Part shown: positions 19,332 through 28,817 of the stretch, piece by piece
How the letters are laid out: every line of letters begins with the position of its first letter
Numbering within the stretch: the first letter of the stretch is position 1
From: Vibrio hepatarius
Lineage (GTDB): Bacteria > Pseudomonadota > Gammaproteobacteria > Enterobacterales > Vibrionaceae
Length of the DNA: 64,000 nt
Assembly: GCF_001274785.1 (NCBI RefSeq)
Contig: NZ_LHPI01000025.1
Span: 124,001 to 188,000, forward strand
Direction: 5' to 3'
Translations under genes and position numbers: made by a program
Notes under the pieces: generated by a model
Databases searched by the model: none
The model's input: the letters and a program-made list of their open reading frames with translations, nothing else
What the model was told of the DNA's origin: nothing

Positions 19332-19364
19332 CTGTCGCAAATCCATTTCTAAAGAGAATTTACT

Positions 19365-19976
19365 GTGATTGGACGTCTACGCGGCATTCTAATTGAAAAA
19401 CAACCCCCTGAATTGCTCATCGAAGTGAATGGCATCGGTTATGAAGTGCAAATGCCAATGAGCTGCTTCTACGAACTGCCAAACATCGGTGAAGAAGCGA
19501 TCATTTATACTCACTTTGTTGTTCGAGAAGATGCCCAACTGCTTTACGGTTTCAATACAGTAAAAGAGCGTGCGCTTTTCCGCGAAGTGATCAAAGCGAA
19601 CGGTGTTGGTCCGAAACTCGGTCTGGGTATTCTGTCGGGTATGACAGCCAGCCAATTTGTTTCTTGCGTAGAGCGAGAAGACGTATCGACGTTGGTGAAA
19701 CTACCGGGTGTAGGTAAGAAAACTGCCGAGCGTTTGGTTGTTGAAATGAAAGACCGCCTGAAAGGGTGGGGAGCAGGCGACCTGTTTACGCCGTACACTG
19801 ACGCTGCACCTGTTGATAACACGCCTGCGACAAACAGCGCGGAAGAAGAAGCGATCAGTGCACTGTTGGCGTTGGGGTACAAACCAACACAAGCGTCGAA
19901 AGTGGTTTCTCAAGTAATGACTGCGGATATGAGCAGCGAAGACCTGATCCGCGAAGCTCTTAAATCGATGGTTTAA
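19365..19976 (+). CDS. ruvA: Holliday junction DNA helicase subunit RuvA
   Basis: 203 residues. Starts GTG (MIGRLRGILIEKQP). The OB-fold domain is followed by two helix-hairpin-helix motifs (NGVGPKLGLGIL and PGVGKKTAERLVVEM) and a C-terminal domain III that contacts RuvB. It targets the RuvB motor to the junction. Stops 17 bases before ruvB. Confidence 0.97.
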   Translation: MIGRLRGILIEKQPPELLIEVNGIGYEVQMPMSCFYELPNIGEEAIIYTHFVVREDAQLLYGFNTVKERALFREVIKANGVGPKLGLGILSGMTASQFVSCVEREDVSTLVKLPGVGKKTAERLVVEMKDRLKGWGAGDLFTPYTDAAPVDNTPATNSAEEEAISALLALGYKPTQASKVVSQVMTADMSSEDLIREALKSMV

Positions 19977-19993
19977 ACACAAGGTTACCGACT

Positions 19994-20998
19994 ATGATTG
20001 AAGCGGATCGCTTAATCGCACCAGAGAATCCAACCTACCGTGATGAAGACGTCATCGACCGTGCTATTCGCCCTAAGAAGCTTGAAGACTACAAAGGGCA
20101 AGACCACGTTCGTAACCAGATGGAGATCTTTATTAAAGCGGCGCAGCTTCGTGAAGAAGCGCTCGACCATCTATTGATCTTTGGCCCTCCAGGTTTGGGT
20201 AAAACCACACTGGCGAACATCGTTGCCAATGAAATGGGCGTAAACATTCGTACCACATCAGGACCTGTGTTGGAAAAAGCCGGGGACCTTGCCGCGCTGT
20301 TGACCAACTTAGAAGAAAACGACGTGCTCTTCATCGATGAGATACACCGCTTAAGCCCAATGGTGGAAGAGGTGCTGTACCCTGCGATGGAAGATTACCA
20401 GTTAGACATCATGATTGGTGAAGGGCCAGCGGCTCGCTCAATCAAGATTGACCTTCCTCCGTTTACCTTGATCGGTGCGACCACCCGCGCGGGCTCGTTG
20501 ACTTCGCCGCTACGTGACCGTTTCGGTATTACTCAACGTCTTGAGTACTACAAAATTGCTGACTTGCAAAACATCGTGCAGCGCAGCGCAGATTGCCTTG
20601 GCTTATCAATGGACGCCGATGGCGCGCTGGAAGTGGCTAGACGTGCACGAGGAACACCGCGTATCGCCAACCGCTTATTGCGCCGCGTGCGAGACTACGC
20701 AGAAGTGAAGGGCAATGGTCATATCTGCGTGGATATTGCCGATAAAGCGCTAAACATGTTGGATGTTGATGCTCAAGGCTTTGACTACATGGACAGAAAG
20801 CTTTTACTGGCGATCATGGAGAAGTTCTCTGGTGGGCCAGTTGGGCTAGACAACATGGCGGCGGCGATCGGTGAAGAGAAAGACACCATCGAAGATGTGC
20901 TAGAGCCGTATCTTATTCAACAAGGCTACTTGCAACGTACTCCACGAGGTCGAATTGCCACTGATCGAGCGTATCTTCATTTCGGAATTGAAAAATAA
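19994..20998 (+). CDS. ruvB: Holliday junction branch-migration ATPase RuvB
   Basis: 334-residue AAA+ motor. Walker A GPPGLGKT at 64-71, Walker B FIDEIHR, sensor GATTRAG and arginine-finger region LRDRFG are all present, followed by the C-terminal winged helix. Co-transcribed with ruvA. A hairpin terminator follows. Confidence 0.97.
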   Translation: MIEADRLIAPENPTYRDEDVIDRAIRPKKLEDYKGQDHVRNQMEIFIKAAQLREEALDHLLIFGPPGLGKTTLANIVANEMGVNIRTTSGPVLEKAGDLAALLTNLEENDVLFIDEIHRLSPMVEEVLYPAMEDYQLDIMIGEGPAARSIKIDLPPFTLIGATTRAGSLTSPLRDRFGITQRLEYYKIADLQNIVQRSADCLGLSMDADGALEVARRARGTPRIANRLLRRVRDYAEVKGNGHICVDIADKALNMLDVDAQGFDYMDRKLLLAIMEKFSGGPVGLDNMAAAIGEEKDTIEDVLEPYLIQQGYLQRTPRGRIATDRAYLHFGIEK

Positions 20999-21003
20999 GT
21001 TTT

Positions 21004-21034
21004 CATAGCCAGTCTTCATGACTGGCTATTTTGT
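21004..21034 (+). terminator. Terminator of ruvAB
   Basis: Stem ATAGCCAGTC / GACTGGCTAT with TTCAT loop, then TTTGTT. Confidence 0.85.
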
Positions 21035-21179
21035 TCTACATGATCAATGTCACATTTTTAAAATCTCTCCTACCCCTAAAGAAGTAATGAATTGGTATTA
21101 GATGTTGCGCGCTTGTAGTGCATAAATACCTAATCTCGTCTGCGAATCACCGTTGCTTAACATTTTCGCCTGTAATCAA

Positions 21180-21193
21180 TTGATATAGATCAA
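21180..21193. promoter_or_regulatory. Consensus FNR box upstream of cydA
   Basis: TTGAT-ATAG-ATCAA matches the FNR consensus TTGAT-N4-ATCAA exactly. It sits about 265 bases before the cydA start. Oxygen-responsive control of cytochrome bd by FNR is known in E. coli. Confidence 0.75.
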
Positions 21194-21229
21194 AGTGTTG
21201 AATTTTTAATCAAAAACAGCGTCTAAAGA

Positions 21230-21243
21230 TTGACGCAAATCAA
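21230..21243. promoter_or_regulatory. Second FNR-like box upstream of cydA
   Basis: TTGAC-GCAA-ATCAA differs from the FNR consensus at one position. It lies 50 bases after the first box, the kind of double arrangement known at E. coli cydA. Confidence 0.6.
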
Positions 21244-21456
21244 AGCGAATCTCTCCCATAAACCTTTTGAAACAATCTGTTTTTACAAGTAATATTAGCT
21301 CCAGCTATATTAGCTGATGCTTAACAATTAACTAACCGTTACGGTACATTTTTGCAACAAGGTGTTGCTTCTTTGCAACAAAGATAAAGTGTGTGAAACG
21401 CTTACTTATGCAAGTAAAATGTAGATAGTGTCTTCAGCCGACACATAGGAGAAAAC

Positions 21457-23043
21457 ATGATTGACGTAGTTGATCTATCGCGGTTGCAATTTGCACTGAC
21501 AGCGATGTATCACTTCCTCTTCGTACCATTGACTCTAGGTATGGCGTTCTTACTAGCCATCATGGAATCTCTGTACGTAATGACGGATAAGCAAATCTAC
21601 AAGGACATGACAAAGTTCTGGGGTAAGCTTTTTGGTATTAACTTTGCGCTTGGTGTAGCGACTGGCTTAACCATGGAATTCCAGTTCGGTACTAACTGGT
21701 CGTACTATTCGCATTATGTAGGTGATATTTTCGGTGCTCCTCTTGCGATCGAAGCCCTTGTAGCCTTCTTCTTAGAATCGACGTTTGTTGGTCTATTCTT
21801 CTTTGGCTGGGATCGCCTGACTAAACGTCAGCACCTTGTTGTGACTTGGTTGGTAGCGCTTGGTTCTAACTTCTCTGCTCTTTGGATCCTAGTGGCAAAC
21901 GGTTGGATGCAAAACCCAGTTGGTGCTGAGTTCAACTTTGAAACCATGCGTATGGAAATGGTGAGCTTCGCGGAAGTGGTTCTAAACCCAGTTGCTCAGG
22001 TTAAGTTCGTACACACCGTGGCTTCAGGTTACACGACTGGCGCAATGTTTATTCTTGGCATCAGCTCTTACTACCTACTTAAAGGTCGTGACATCGCATT
22101 CGCACGTCGTTCATTCGCTATCGCAGCGTCGTTTGGTATGGCCGCTATCCTGTCGGTAATCGTACTGGGTGACGAATCAGGTTACGAGCTAGGTGAAGTG
22201 CAAAAAGTGAAACTTGCAGCGGTAGAAGCAGAGTGGCACACAGAGCCTGCACCAGCAGCTTTTACTCTGTTTGGTATCCCAAACCAAGAGACCATGCACA
22301 CCGACTACGCAATCAAGATCCCTTACGTAATGGGTATCATTGCAACGCGTTCTTTTGACGAGCAAGTAACTGGTCTTCGTGACCTACGTGACGAGCACGT
22401 TGAGCGTATCCGCACGGGTATGTACGCATACGAGTTGCTAGAAAAACTTCGCGCTGGTGATAAATCAGAAGCGAACATGACGGCGTTTGATGAAGTGAAA
22501 GGCGACCTAGGTTATGGCCTTCTACTTAAGCGTTACACCGACAACGTTGTTGACGCGACAGAAGAGCAAATCCAAGCTGCTGCGGATGATTCTATCCCAA
22601 CGGTATGGCCGCTATTCTGGTCGTTCCGTATCATGGTTGCGTGTGGCTTCATTATGCTATTCGTATTCGGTGCGGCGTTCATTCAAACTTGTCGTCAGAA
22701 GATCGAGCAAAAAACTTGGATTCTGAAAGCGGCACTAGTCAGTATTCCACTGCCTTGGATTGCGATCGAAGCCGGTTGGTTTGTTGCTGAGTTTGGTCGT
22801 CAGCCTTGGGCGGTAGGTGAAATCCTTCCGGTACACGTCGCAGCGTCTGCGCTGACAGCAGCTGAGATCTGGACATCGCTATTCGCAATCATCGCACTGT
22901 ACACAGTGTTCTTGATTGCCGAAGTATACCTAATGGTGAAATTTGCTCGTAAAGGTCCAAGCAGCCTGAAAACTGGTCGCTACCACTTTGAGCAAAACGC
23001 TGACTCTGTAGAAGACAAAGTTAGCCGCCAAGTAGAAGCGTAA
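21457..23043 (+). CDS. cydA: Cytochrome bd ubiquinol oxidase subunit I
   Basis: 528-residue integral membrane subunit. H19 in the first helix is the position of a haem ligand in E. coli CydA. The Q-loop region lies between about 250 and 390, and GRQPW is conserved near residue 450. It oxidises quinol and reduces oxygen at high affinity under low oxygen. The ribosome site TAGGAG precedes the ATG. First gene of cydAB-cydX-ybgE. Confidence 0.97.
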   Translation: MIDVVDLSRLQFALTAMYHFLFVPLTLGMAFLLAIMESLYVMTDKQIYKDMTKFWGKLFGINFALGVATGLTMEFQFGTNWSYYSHYVGDIFGAPLAIEALVAFFLESTFVGLFFFGWDRLTKRQHLVVTWLVALGSNFSALWILVANGWMQNPVGAEFNFETMRMEMVSFAEVVLNPVAQVKFVHTVASGYTTGAMFILGISSYYLLKGRDIAFARRSFAIAASFGMAAILSVIVLGDESGYELGEVQKVKLAAVEAEWHTEPAPAAFTLFGIPNQETMHTDYAIKIPYVMGIIATRSFDEQVTGLRDLRDEHVERIRTGMYAYELLEKLRAGDKSEANMTAFDEVKGDLGYGLLLKRYTDNVVDATEEQIQAAADDSIPTVWPLFWSFRIMVACGFIMLFVFGAAFIQTCRQKIEQKTWILKAALVSIPLPWIAIEAGWFVAEFGRQPWAVGEILPVHVAASALTAAEIWTSLFAIIALYTVFLIAEVYLMVKFARKGPSSLKTGRYHFEQNADSVEDKVSRQVEA

Positions 23044-23059
23044 GGCAAGGAGAGACGAA

Positions 23060-24196
23060 ATGTTTGATTACGAAATCTTGCGACTTATCTGGTGGGTACT
23101 GATCGGTGTTCTACTGGTAGGTTTCGCAATTACTGACGGTTTCGATATGGGTGTGGGCGCGCTTGTACCTGTTATCGGCAAAAATGACAACGAGCGTCGT
23201 GTGATGATCAACACCATCGCACCGCACTGGGATGGTAACCAAGTATGGCTTATCACCGCTGGTGGTGCTCTGTTTGCTGCATGGCCTTTGGTTTACGCAA
23301 CATCGTTCTCAGGTTTCTACCTTGCGATGATCGTAACGCTGGCCGCGCTTTGGCTACGTCCACTAGGTTTGGATTACCGTTCTAAGATCGAAGAACCAAA
23401 ATGGCGTAACACTTGGGATATCTGTATTTCTATCAGTGGTTTTGTTCCACCAATCATCTTTGGTGTGGCGTTTGGTAACCTGCTACAAGGTGTACCTTTC
23501 CAACTGAGTGATTTCATGATGCCAACGTACCACGGTTCGTTCTTTGGTCTGCTAAACCCGTTCGCGCTACTTTGTGGTTTGGTTAGCTTGTTCATGATTC
23601 TGATGCAAGGTTCAACTTGGCTACAGATGAAGACAACCGACCAAGTACACGTGCGTGCACGCAACGTCGCTCAAATCATGGGTCTACTGACTGTCGCTGC
23701 GTTTGTTGCGGCTGGTTTCTGGGTACAAAGCATCGAAGGCTACGTGATTACTAGCGTGATCGATACTAACGCAGCGTCGAATCCACTCAACAAAGAAGTG
23801 ATTCGTGAAGTGGGTGCTTGGATGAACAACTTCGAAACCTACCCACTATTGTGGACTGCGCCAATTCTTGGTGTGGTAATGCCGCTACTCGCTGTGTTGG
23901 CATCTCGTCTTGAAAAAGGTGGTATCGCGTTCCTAGCTTCAAGCCTTGGTAACGCAGGTGTGATCCTAACGGCTGGTTTCGCGATGTTCCCATTCATCAT
24001 GCCGTCAGACCTAATGCCAAGCCATAGTCTAACAATGTGGGATTCTACGTCGTCTGAGCTGACTCTGAACCTAATGACAGCGGTTGCTGCGGTTATGGTT
24101 CCGGTTATCCTTGGCTACACCTCTTGGACTTACTACAAGATGTTTGGTCGTTTGGATAACAAATACATCGAAGACAACAAAAACTCACTTTACTAA
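23060..24196 (+). CDS. cydB: Cytochrome bd ubiquinol oxidase subunit II
   Basis: 378-residue membrane subunit beginning MFDYEILRLIWW, with FAITDGFDMGVG and PHWDGNQVWLI, both signatures of CydB. It lies 16 bases after cydA and pairs with it to form the oxidase. Confidence 0.97.
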   Translation: MFDYEILRLIWWVLIGVLLVGFAITDGFDMGVGALVPVIGKNDNERRVMINTIAPHWDGNQVWLITAGGALFAAWPLVYATSFSGFYLAMIVTLAALWLRPLGLDYRSKIEEPKWRNTWDICISISGFVPPIIFGVAFGNLLQGVPFQLSDFMMPTYHGSFFGLLNPFALLCGLVSLFMILMQGSTWLQMKTTDQVHVRARNVAQIMGLLTVAAFVAAGFWVQSIEGYVITSVIDTNAASNPLNKEVIREVGAWMNNFETYPLLWTAPILGVVMPLLAVLASRLEKGGIAFLASSLGNAGVILTAGFAMFPFIMPSDLMPSHSLTMWDSTSSELTLNLMTAVAAVMVPVILGYTSWTYYKMFGRLDNKYIEDNKNSLY

Positions 24197-24208
24197 GGAG
24201 CATTTACT

Positions 24209-24316
24209 ATGTGGTATTTCGCATGGATTCTAGGTGTACTACTTGCTTGTGCATTCGGTATAATCAACGCTCTTTGGTTAGAGCACTCTGAAATGATGGA
24301 TAAAGACAGTGAGTAA
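24209..24316 (+). CDS. cydX: Cytochrome bd small subunit CydX
   Basis: 35-residue single-span protein beginning MWYFAWILGVLLACAFG, with NALWLEHSE after the membrane helix, as in CydX. It is needed for stability and activity of the oxidase in E. coli. It lies 12 bases after cydB behind a TAAGGAG site. Its last codons overlap the GTG start of ybgE. Confidence 0.95.
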   Translation: MWYFAWILGVLLACAFGIINALWLEHSEMMDKDSE

Positions 24317-24611
24317 CCTCGCTGCGCAGGTAGCCAAGCTACATGCACCATTAGATAAGACCCTGTTTAGGGTCTTATCACTATTGCTGGGTTTTTATCA
24401 CGTTGCGATGGTGATGTGGGATCCAGAAGCGTATTCAGCTTCCATTGGTGGCTTTAACGATGTTATCTCACCGCTAATGATTTGGGCAATTTGTTCAAGC
24501 ATGATTTTTGGTTTGAGCTTCAAACCTCGTAACTGGTACTGGCAAGTTTTCTTCAGCCCATACTTTTCGTTATCGATCCTGATTTATCTGACATTGGTAC
24601 GACTGGTATAA
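24309..24611 (+). CDS. ybgE: Cyd operon protein YbgE
   Basis: 100 residues with three hydrophobic segments, matching the YbgE family found after cydX. Starts at GTG 24309, overlapping cydX by 8 bases, so it is translationally coupled. Its function is not known. The operon ends in a strong terminator after it. Confidence 0.88.
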   Translation: MSNLAAQVAKLHAPLDKTLFRVLSLLLGFYHVAMVMWDPEAYSASIGGFNDVISPLMIWAICSSMIFGLSFKPRNWYWQVFFSPYFSLSILIYLTLVRLV

Positions 24612-24646
24612 GCGAGCTAACAGATATTTATCCAATAGTTCATTGA

Positions 24647-24684
24647 AATAGCGCCAACATTGTTAGTTGGCGCTATTTTTTTGT
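24647..24684 (+). terminator. Terminator of the cyd operon
   Basis: Stem ATAGCGCCAAC / GTTGGCGCTAT (one mismatch near the loop) followed by TTTTTTT. Confidence 0.9.
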
Positions 24685-24775
24685 CCAATTTATGGAAATC
24701 CGTTGTTATCCCTTGCACATACGGTCATGGGATGCGTTATAGTAAGGCTCTTCAACGAGTTAAAAGGGTTCAGTA

Positions 24776-25195
24776 GTGCAATCAACCCAAGCTATTTTCG
24801 AGTGGCCAATCACCGTGTATTACGAAGATACCGATGCCGGTGGTGTTGTGTACCATTCTAACTATCTAAAGTTTTTCGAACGAGCAAGAACCGAGCTACT
24901 TCGCAGTGTTGGCGTTTCGCAGCAAACACTATTGGAACAAAACATTGGTTTTGTAGTCCGACACATGGACATCGATTTCTTGCAGGGTGCGCGTTTAGAC
25001 GACCACTTGGTAGTGAAAAGCTCAATCGCAGAAATAAAAAAGGCATCGCTTACCTTCTGTCAGGAGATCGTAAATCCTGCGGGCAAATCATTGTGTAAGT
25101 CAATGGTTAAGGTAGCATGTATCGACAATGAGAAAATGAGGCCAATCGCGATTCCTCAATCAATAGTTATGGAGTTTACGCACAGTGACCGCTGA
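24776..25195 (+). CDS. ybgC: Acyl-CoA thioesterase YbgC (Tol-Pal operon)
   Basis: 139-residue hotdog-fold thioesterase. YYEDTDAGGVVYHSNYLKFFERAR is represented here by YEDTDAGGVVYHSNY, which carries the catalytic Asp. It starts at GTG 24776. It is the first gene of ybgC-tolQRAB-pal-cpoB, its conserved position, and its stop overlaps the tolQ start by 11 bases. Confidence 0.95.
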   Translation: MQSTQAIFEWPITVYYEDTDAGGVVYHSNYLKFFERARTELLRSVGVSQQTLLEQNIGFVVRHMDIDFLQGARLDDHLVVKSSIAEIKKASLTFCQEIVNPAGKSLCKSMVKVACIDNEKMRPIAIPQSIVMEFTHSDR

Positions 25196-25883
25196 TATTT
25201 CAATGCTTGACCTCTTTTTACAAGCCAGTCTGCTTGTAAAAATGGTGATGTTAACCTTGCTGGGTATGTCAATTGCTTCTTGGGCAATGATCATCAAACG
25301 CAGCAAAGTACTCTCTCAAGCGTTTAAAGATACCGAAACATTCGAAGATAAATTCTGGTCAGGTACCGATCTATCGATTCTGTATCAAAATGCCAAAAAG
25401 CGTAAAGATGAACTGTCTGGTACAGAAGAGATTTTCTACTCAGGCTTTACAGAATTCGCCCGTTTGCGTAAATCAAACGCAGATTCACCTGATTTCATTA
25501 TGGAAGGCACCGGCCGTTCAATGCGCGTAGCTGTTGCTCGTGAAGTCGACGAATTGGAAACCAATCTACCTTTCCTTGCCACTGTGGGTTCTATCAGTCC
25601 TTACATCGGCTTGTTTGGTACTGTGTGGGGTATCATGCACGCGTTTATCGCTCTAGGCGAAGTGAAACAAGCGACGCTTGCGATGGTTGCTCCGGGTATC
25701 GCGGAAGCACTTGTTGCAACGGCGATGGGTCTATTTGCTGCGATTCCAGCAGTAATGGCTTACAACCGTCTAAGCAATAAAGTTGGCAAACTAGAGCACA
25801 ACTACGCCACGTTTTCTGAAGAATTCCACAGCATTCTTCACCGTCAGGCGATGTCTGGCCGTGACAGCGCGCATAAGGAATAA
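25185..25883 (+). CDS. tolQ: Tol-Pal system inner-membrane protein TolQ
   Basis: 232 residues with three membrane spans. It is the proton-channel partner of TolR and homologue of ExbB/MotA. GSISPYIGLFGTVWGIMHAF and the following EALVATAMGLFAAIPAV are the conserved second and third spans. The GTG start at 25185 lies inside the end of ybgC. Confidence 0.96.
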   Translation: MTADISMLDLFLQASLLVKMVMLTLLGMSIASWAMIIKRSKVLSQAFKDTETFEDKFWSGTDLSILYQNAKKRKDELSGTEEIFYSGFTEFARLRKSNADSPDFIMEGTGRSMRVAVAREVDELETNLPFLATVGSISPYIGLFGTVWGIMHAFIALGEVKQATLAMVAPGIAEALVATAMGLFAAIPAVMAYNRLSNKVGKLEHNYATFSEEFHSILHRQAMSGRDSAHKE

Positions 25884-25888
25884 GCGCA

Positions 25889-26332
25889 ATGGCGGGGTAT
25901 CAACGTAAAAAGCGAAAGATGACGGCAGAGATCAACGTCGTACCTTATATCGACGTCATGTTGGTACTGTTGATCATCTTTATGGTGACTTCACCTTTTG
26001 TCACCCAAGGTGTGGATGTCGAGCTACCGAAAACCGCAACGGCGAAACCTGCATCTGATTTGGCAGGAGACAGTGATGCAAGCTTTATCATTGTCGAGAT
26101 CGACCGTGACGGTAACTTAGGCCTAAGTGTCAACGACGAAGAAGTGAAACGTGGTTTATCGCTTCAAGACATTATTGTTCGCGTCAAAGCCGAGCTTTCT
26201 CTGAAACCAAACTCACCGGTTGCAGTGGGGGGCGATGCGGCGACACCGTACGCGGATGTGGTATTAGTGTTGGATGAATTAAGCCAAGCAGGTATCCCTA
26301 AAGTAGGTCTGCTGACGGACATTAAGGAATAA
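25889..26332 (+). CDS. tolR: Tol-Pal system protein TolR
   Basis: 147 residues: a short basic N-terminus, one membrane helix with the essential proton-carrying Asp in VVPYIDVMLVLLIIFMVT, then a periplasmic domain. Works with TolQ to energise TolA during outer-membrane constriction. Gap of 5 bases after tolQ. Confidence 0.96.
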   Translation: MAGYQRKKRKMTAEINVVPYIDVMLVLLIIFMVTSPFVTQGVDVELPKTATAKPASDLAGDSDASFIIVEIDRDGNLGLSVNDEEVKRGLSLQDIIVRVKAELSLKPNSPVAVGGDAATPYADVVLVLDELSQAGIPKVGLLTDIKE

Positions 26333-26345
26333 GCGCGCTTAGTTT

Positions 26346-27416
26346 ATGAAAGACAATAAGCCAAAGAAAAAGAGTGATTACGGCAAGTCGATAGCAATAT
26401 CGACTTCGCTACATGCGCTGTTGATCGTTGCTCTGATCTGGGGGGCGGATTTCACCATGTCTAAACCAGAACAGACAGGTCAGATGGTTCAAGCGGTGGT
26501 GATTGATCCTGCTGTGGTCAAGCAACAGGCTCAGCAAATTCGTAGCCAGCGTGAAGCCGCAGCGAAGAAAGAGCAGGACCGTTTAGATAAGTTGCGCCGC
26601 GAAAGTGAGCAGCTAGAGAAAAACCGTAAAGCGGAAGAAGAGCGCATTCGTAAACTGAAAGAACAGCAAGCGAAAGAAGCGAAAGCCGCGCGAGAAGCGG
26701 AAAAGCAGCGCGTTCAAAAAGAAAAAGAACGCCAAGCGGAAGAAGCCCGGGCTCGCAAAGAAAAAGAGCGAGCAGCGAAGGCAGAAGCAGAGCGCAAAGC
26801 GAAAGAAGAAGCGGTTAAAAAAGCGGAACAAGAACGTTTAGCCAAAGAAGCCGCGATCGCGAAAGCCGAGCAAGAACGTATCGCACGTGAAAAAGCGGCA
26901 AAAGAAGCCGAAGAAAAAGCACGTCGTGAGCGTGAAGCAGCCGAGAAGGCCGAAAAAGATCGCATTGCTAAAGAGAAAGCCGCTAAGGAAGCCGCAGAAA
27001 AAGCACGGAAAGAGAAAGAGCGTCTACAACGCTTAGAACGTGAGCGTAAAGAGCAGGAAGCGGCGCTTAACGATATCTTTGCGGGATTGGAAACCGAAGC
27101 GGATCAAAACAGCGCTGCACGTAATCAGTTCATTAACGATGAGTTGGCACGCATGTCGTCCATCTATACTCAAAATATCCAGCAAAGGCTGATTAAGGAC
27201 GATTACCTGTTGGGAAAGGAGTGTAGGGTTAACATCAAACTGATCCCTACAGGTTCAGACATGCTGGTTTCTGGCGTCACCGTGTTGGGTGGAGATTCGC
27301 GAGTATGTGCCGCTGCCAAGAGTGCGATTGCTCAGGTAGGCTCTTTCCCGAAATCGGCGGAAGCTTCTGTTAACGAAAAACTTAAAGATATCAACTTAAC
27401 TGTTGCATTGGACTAA
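26346..27416 (+). CDS. tolA: Cell envelope integrity protein TolA
   Basis: 356 residues. A single N-terminal membrane helix (about 17-38) is followed by a very long Ala/Lys/Glu/Arg-rich helical rod (about 60-240) and a compact C-terminal domain with two Cys (KECRVN and SRVCAAA) likely to form a disulphide. It spans the periplasm to reach Pal and TolB. Somewhat shorter than E. coli TolA (421), the difference being in the rod. Confidence 0.94.
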   Translation: MKDNKPKKKSDYGKSIAISTSLHALLIVALIWGADFTMSKPEQTGQMVQAVVIDPAVVKQQAQQIRSQREAAAKKEQDRLDKLRRESEQLEKNRKAEEERIRKLKEQQAKEAKAAREAEKQRVQKEKERQAEEARARKEKERAAKAEAERKAKEEAVKKAEQERLAKEAAIAKAEQERIAREKAAKEAEEKARREREAAEKAEKDRIAKEKAAKEAAEKARKEKERLQRLERERKEQEAALNDIFAGLETEADQNSAARNQFINDELARMSSIYTQNIQQRLIKDDYLLGKECRVNIKLIPTGSDMLVSGVTVLGGDSRVCAAAKSAIAQVGSFPKSAEASVNEKLKDINLTVALD

Positions 27417-27428
27417 AAGGAATAAGAC

Positions 27429-28784
27429 GTGACTAAACGCCTTTTACTAGGAATGTTTGTACTGTTGAGCAGTATAACGAATGTCGCAAATGCGGCATTG
27501 GAACTGGTCATTACCGATGGTATTGATTCGGCTCGTCCGATTGCGATCGTCCCATTCAAATGGGAGGGCGCGACTAAATTGCCACATGATATGTCTGCGG
27601 TTATCGCATCAGATTTGCAGCGCAGTGGTAAATTCAGTCCGGTTCCGACCAGCAAAATGCCACAAACCCCTTACAACGCGTCTGAAGTCAATTTTGACGC
27701 TTGGACGGGCATGGGGGTGGATGCACTGCTGACTGGTAGCATCTCGCAAAACCCAGATGGCAGCTACCTGATCAACTACCAGCTGGTTGACGTGGTTCGT
27801 GGTCAATTAACGCAAGGTCAGAGCAAAGCACTAAGCGCTGACGGTCAATTGGTACTTTCACAAGACCACGTACTCTTCAACAAGCGTGCGACGGTCCCGG
27901 GTAAACGCATGCGTGAATACGCACACCGTATCTCTGATCTGATTTACCAAGAATTGACGGGTGAGCGCGGCGCGTTTTTAACTCGTATCGCGTATGTTGT
28001 TGTGAACGACAAAGACCAAAAATACCCTTACCAACTTCGTGTCTCCGATTATGACGGATACAACGAGCGTATGGTTTTGCGTTCAAAGCAGCCACTAATG
28101 TCACCAGCATGGTCACCAGACGGTAAAAAGCTTGCGTACGTAAGCTTCCAAAATGGTCAGGCTGAAATCTTCATCATGAACATCTATACCGGTGAACGTG
28201 AGAAAGTAACGTCATACCCTCGTCACAATGGTGCGCCAAGATTTTCCCCTGATGGCAAGCAGTTAGCGCTAGTACTGTCTAAATCAGGTAGTCTTCATGT
28301 TTACACCATGGATTTGACTACGCGTAAACTGACACAAATTACCACGGGTCGATCAAACAATACCGAACCTTTCTGGCATCCAGATGGCAAAACCTTGATC
28401 TTCACTTCGGATAGAGGTGGAAAACCGCAGATTTATCAAGTAGATTTGGCAGGCGGCTCTCCGAAGCGTTTGACCTGGCAAGGAAGTCAGAACCTAGGTG
28501 GTCAGATTACACCAGATGGTCGGTTCCTAATTATGGTAAACCGCAGCAACTCTGGATTTAATCTTGCGAAACAGGATTTGGAAACAGGTTCGGTTCAAGT
28601 GTTGACCAAGACACTGTTGGATGAATCTCCAAGCATCGCTCCGAATGGCGGCATGGTTATATACAGCTCTGTTTATCAGAAAACTAACGTTCTTTCGATG
28701 GTGTCGATAGATGGACGCTTTAAGGCTCGATTACCAGCAACAAACGGACGAGTTCGTGCTCCTGCATGGTCACCGTTTTTGTAG
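27429..28784 (+). CDS. tolB: Tol-Pal system beta-propeller protein TolB
   Basis: 451-residue periplasmic protein. A signal peptide ending near NVANA is followed by an N-terminal domain and a six-bladed beta-propeller with repeated WSPDGKKLAYVS-type blade motifs. It binds Pal and TolA. Starts at GTG 27429, 12 bases after tolA. Confidence 0.96.
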   Translation: MTKRLLLGMFVLLSSITNVANAALELVITDGIDSARPIAIVPFKWEGATKLPHDMSAVIASDLQRSGKFSPVPTSKMPQTPYNASEVNFDAWTGMGVDALLTGSISQNPDGSYLINYQLVDVVRGQLTQGQSKALSADGQLVLSQDHVLFNKRATVPGKRMREYAHRISDLIYQELTGERGAFLTRIAYVVVNDKDQKYPYQLRVSDYDGYNERMVLRSKQPLMSPAWSPDGKKLAYVSFQNGQAEIFIMNIYTGEREKVTSYPRHNGAPRFSPDGKQLALVLSKSGSLHVYTMDLTTRKLTQITTGRSNNTEPFWHPDGKTLIFTSDRGGKPQIYQVDLAGGSPKRLTWQGSQNLGGQITPDGRFLIMVNRSNSGFNLAKQDLETGSVQVLTKTLLDESPSIAPNGGMVIYSSVYQKTNVLSMVSIDGRFKARLPATNGRVRAPAWSPFL

Positions 28785-28817
28785 CAAGTAAGTATCAACA
28801 ACTAAGGAAAAATAAAA

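Noticed and set aside
26613..26965. Long Phe/Ser/Arg-rich frames antisense to tolA
   Set aside because: They are products of the biased Lys/Ala/Glu codons of the TolA rod, not genes.
26640..27060. Internal near-repeats in tolA
   Set aside because: These are the normal Ala/Lys/Glu-rich helical rod of the family, not a DNA repeat element.
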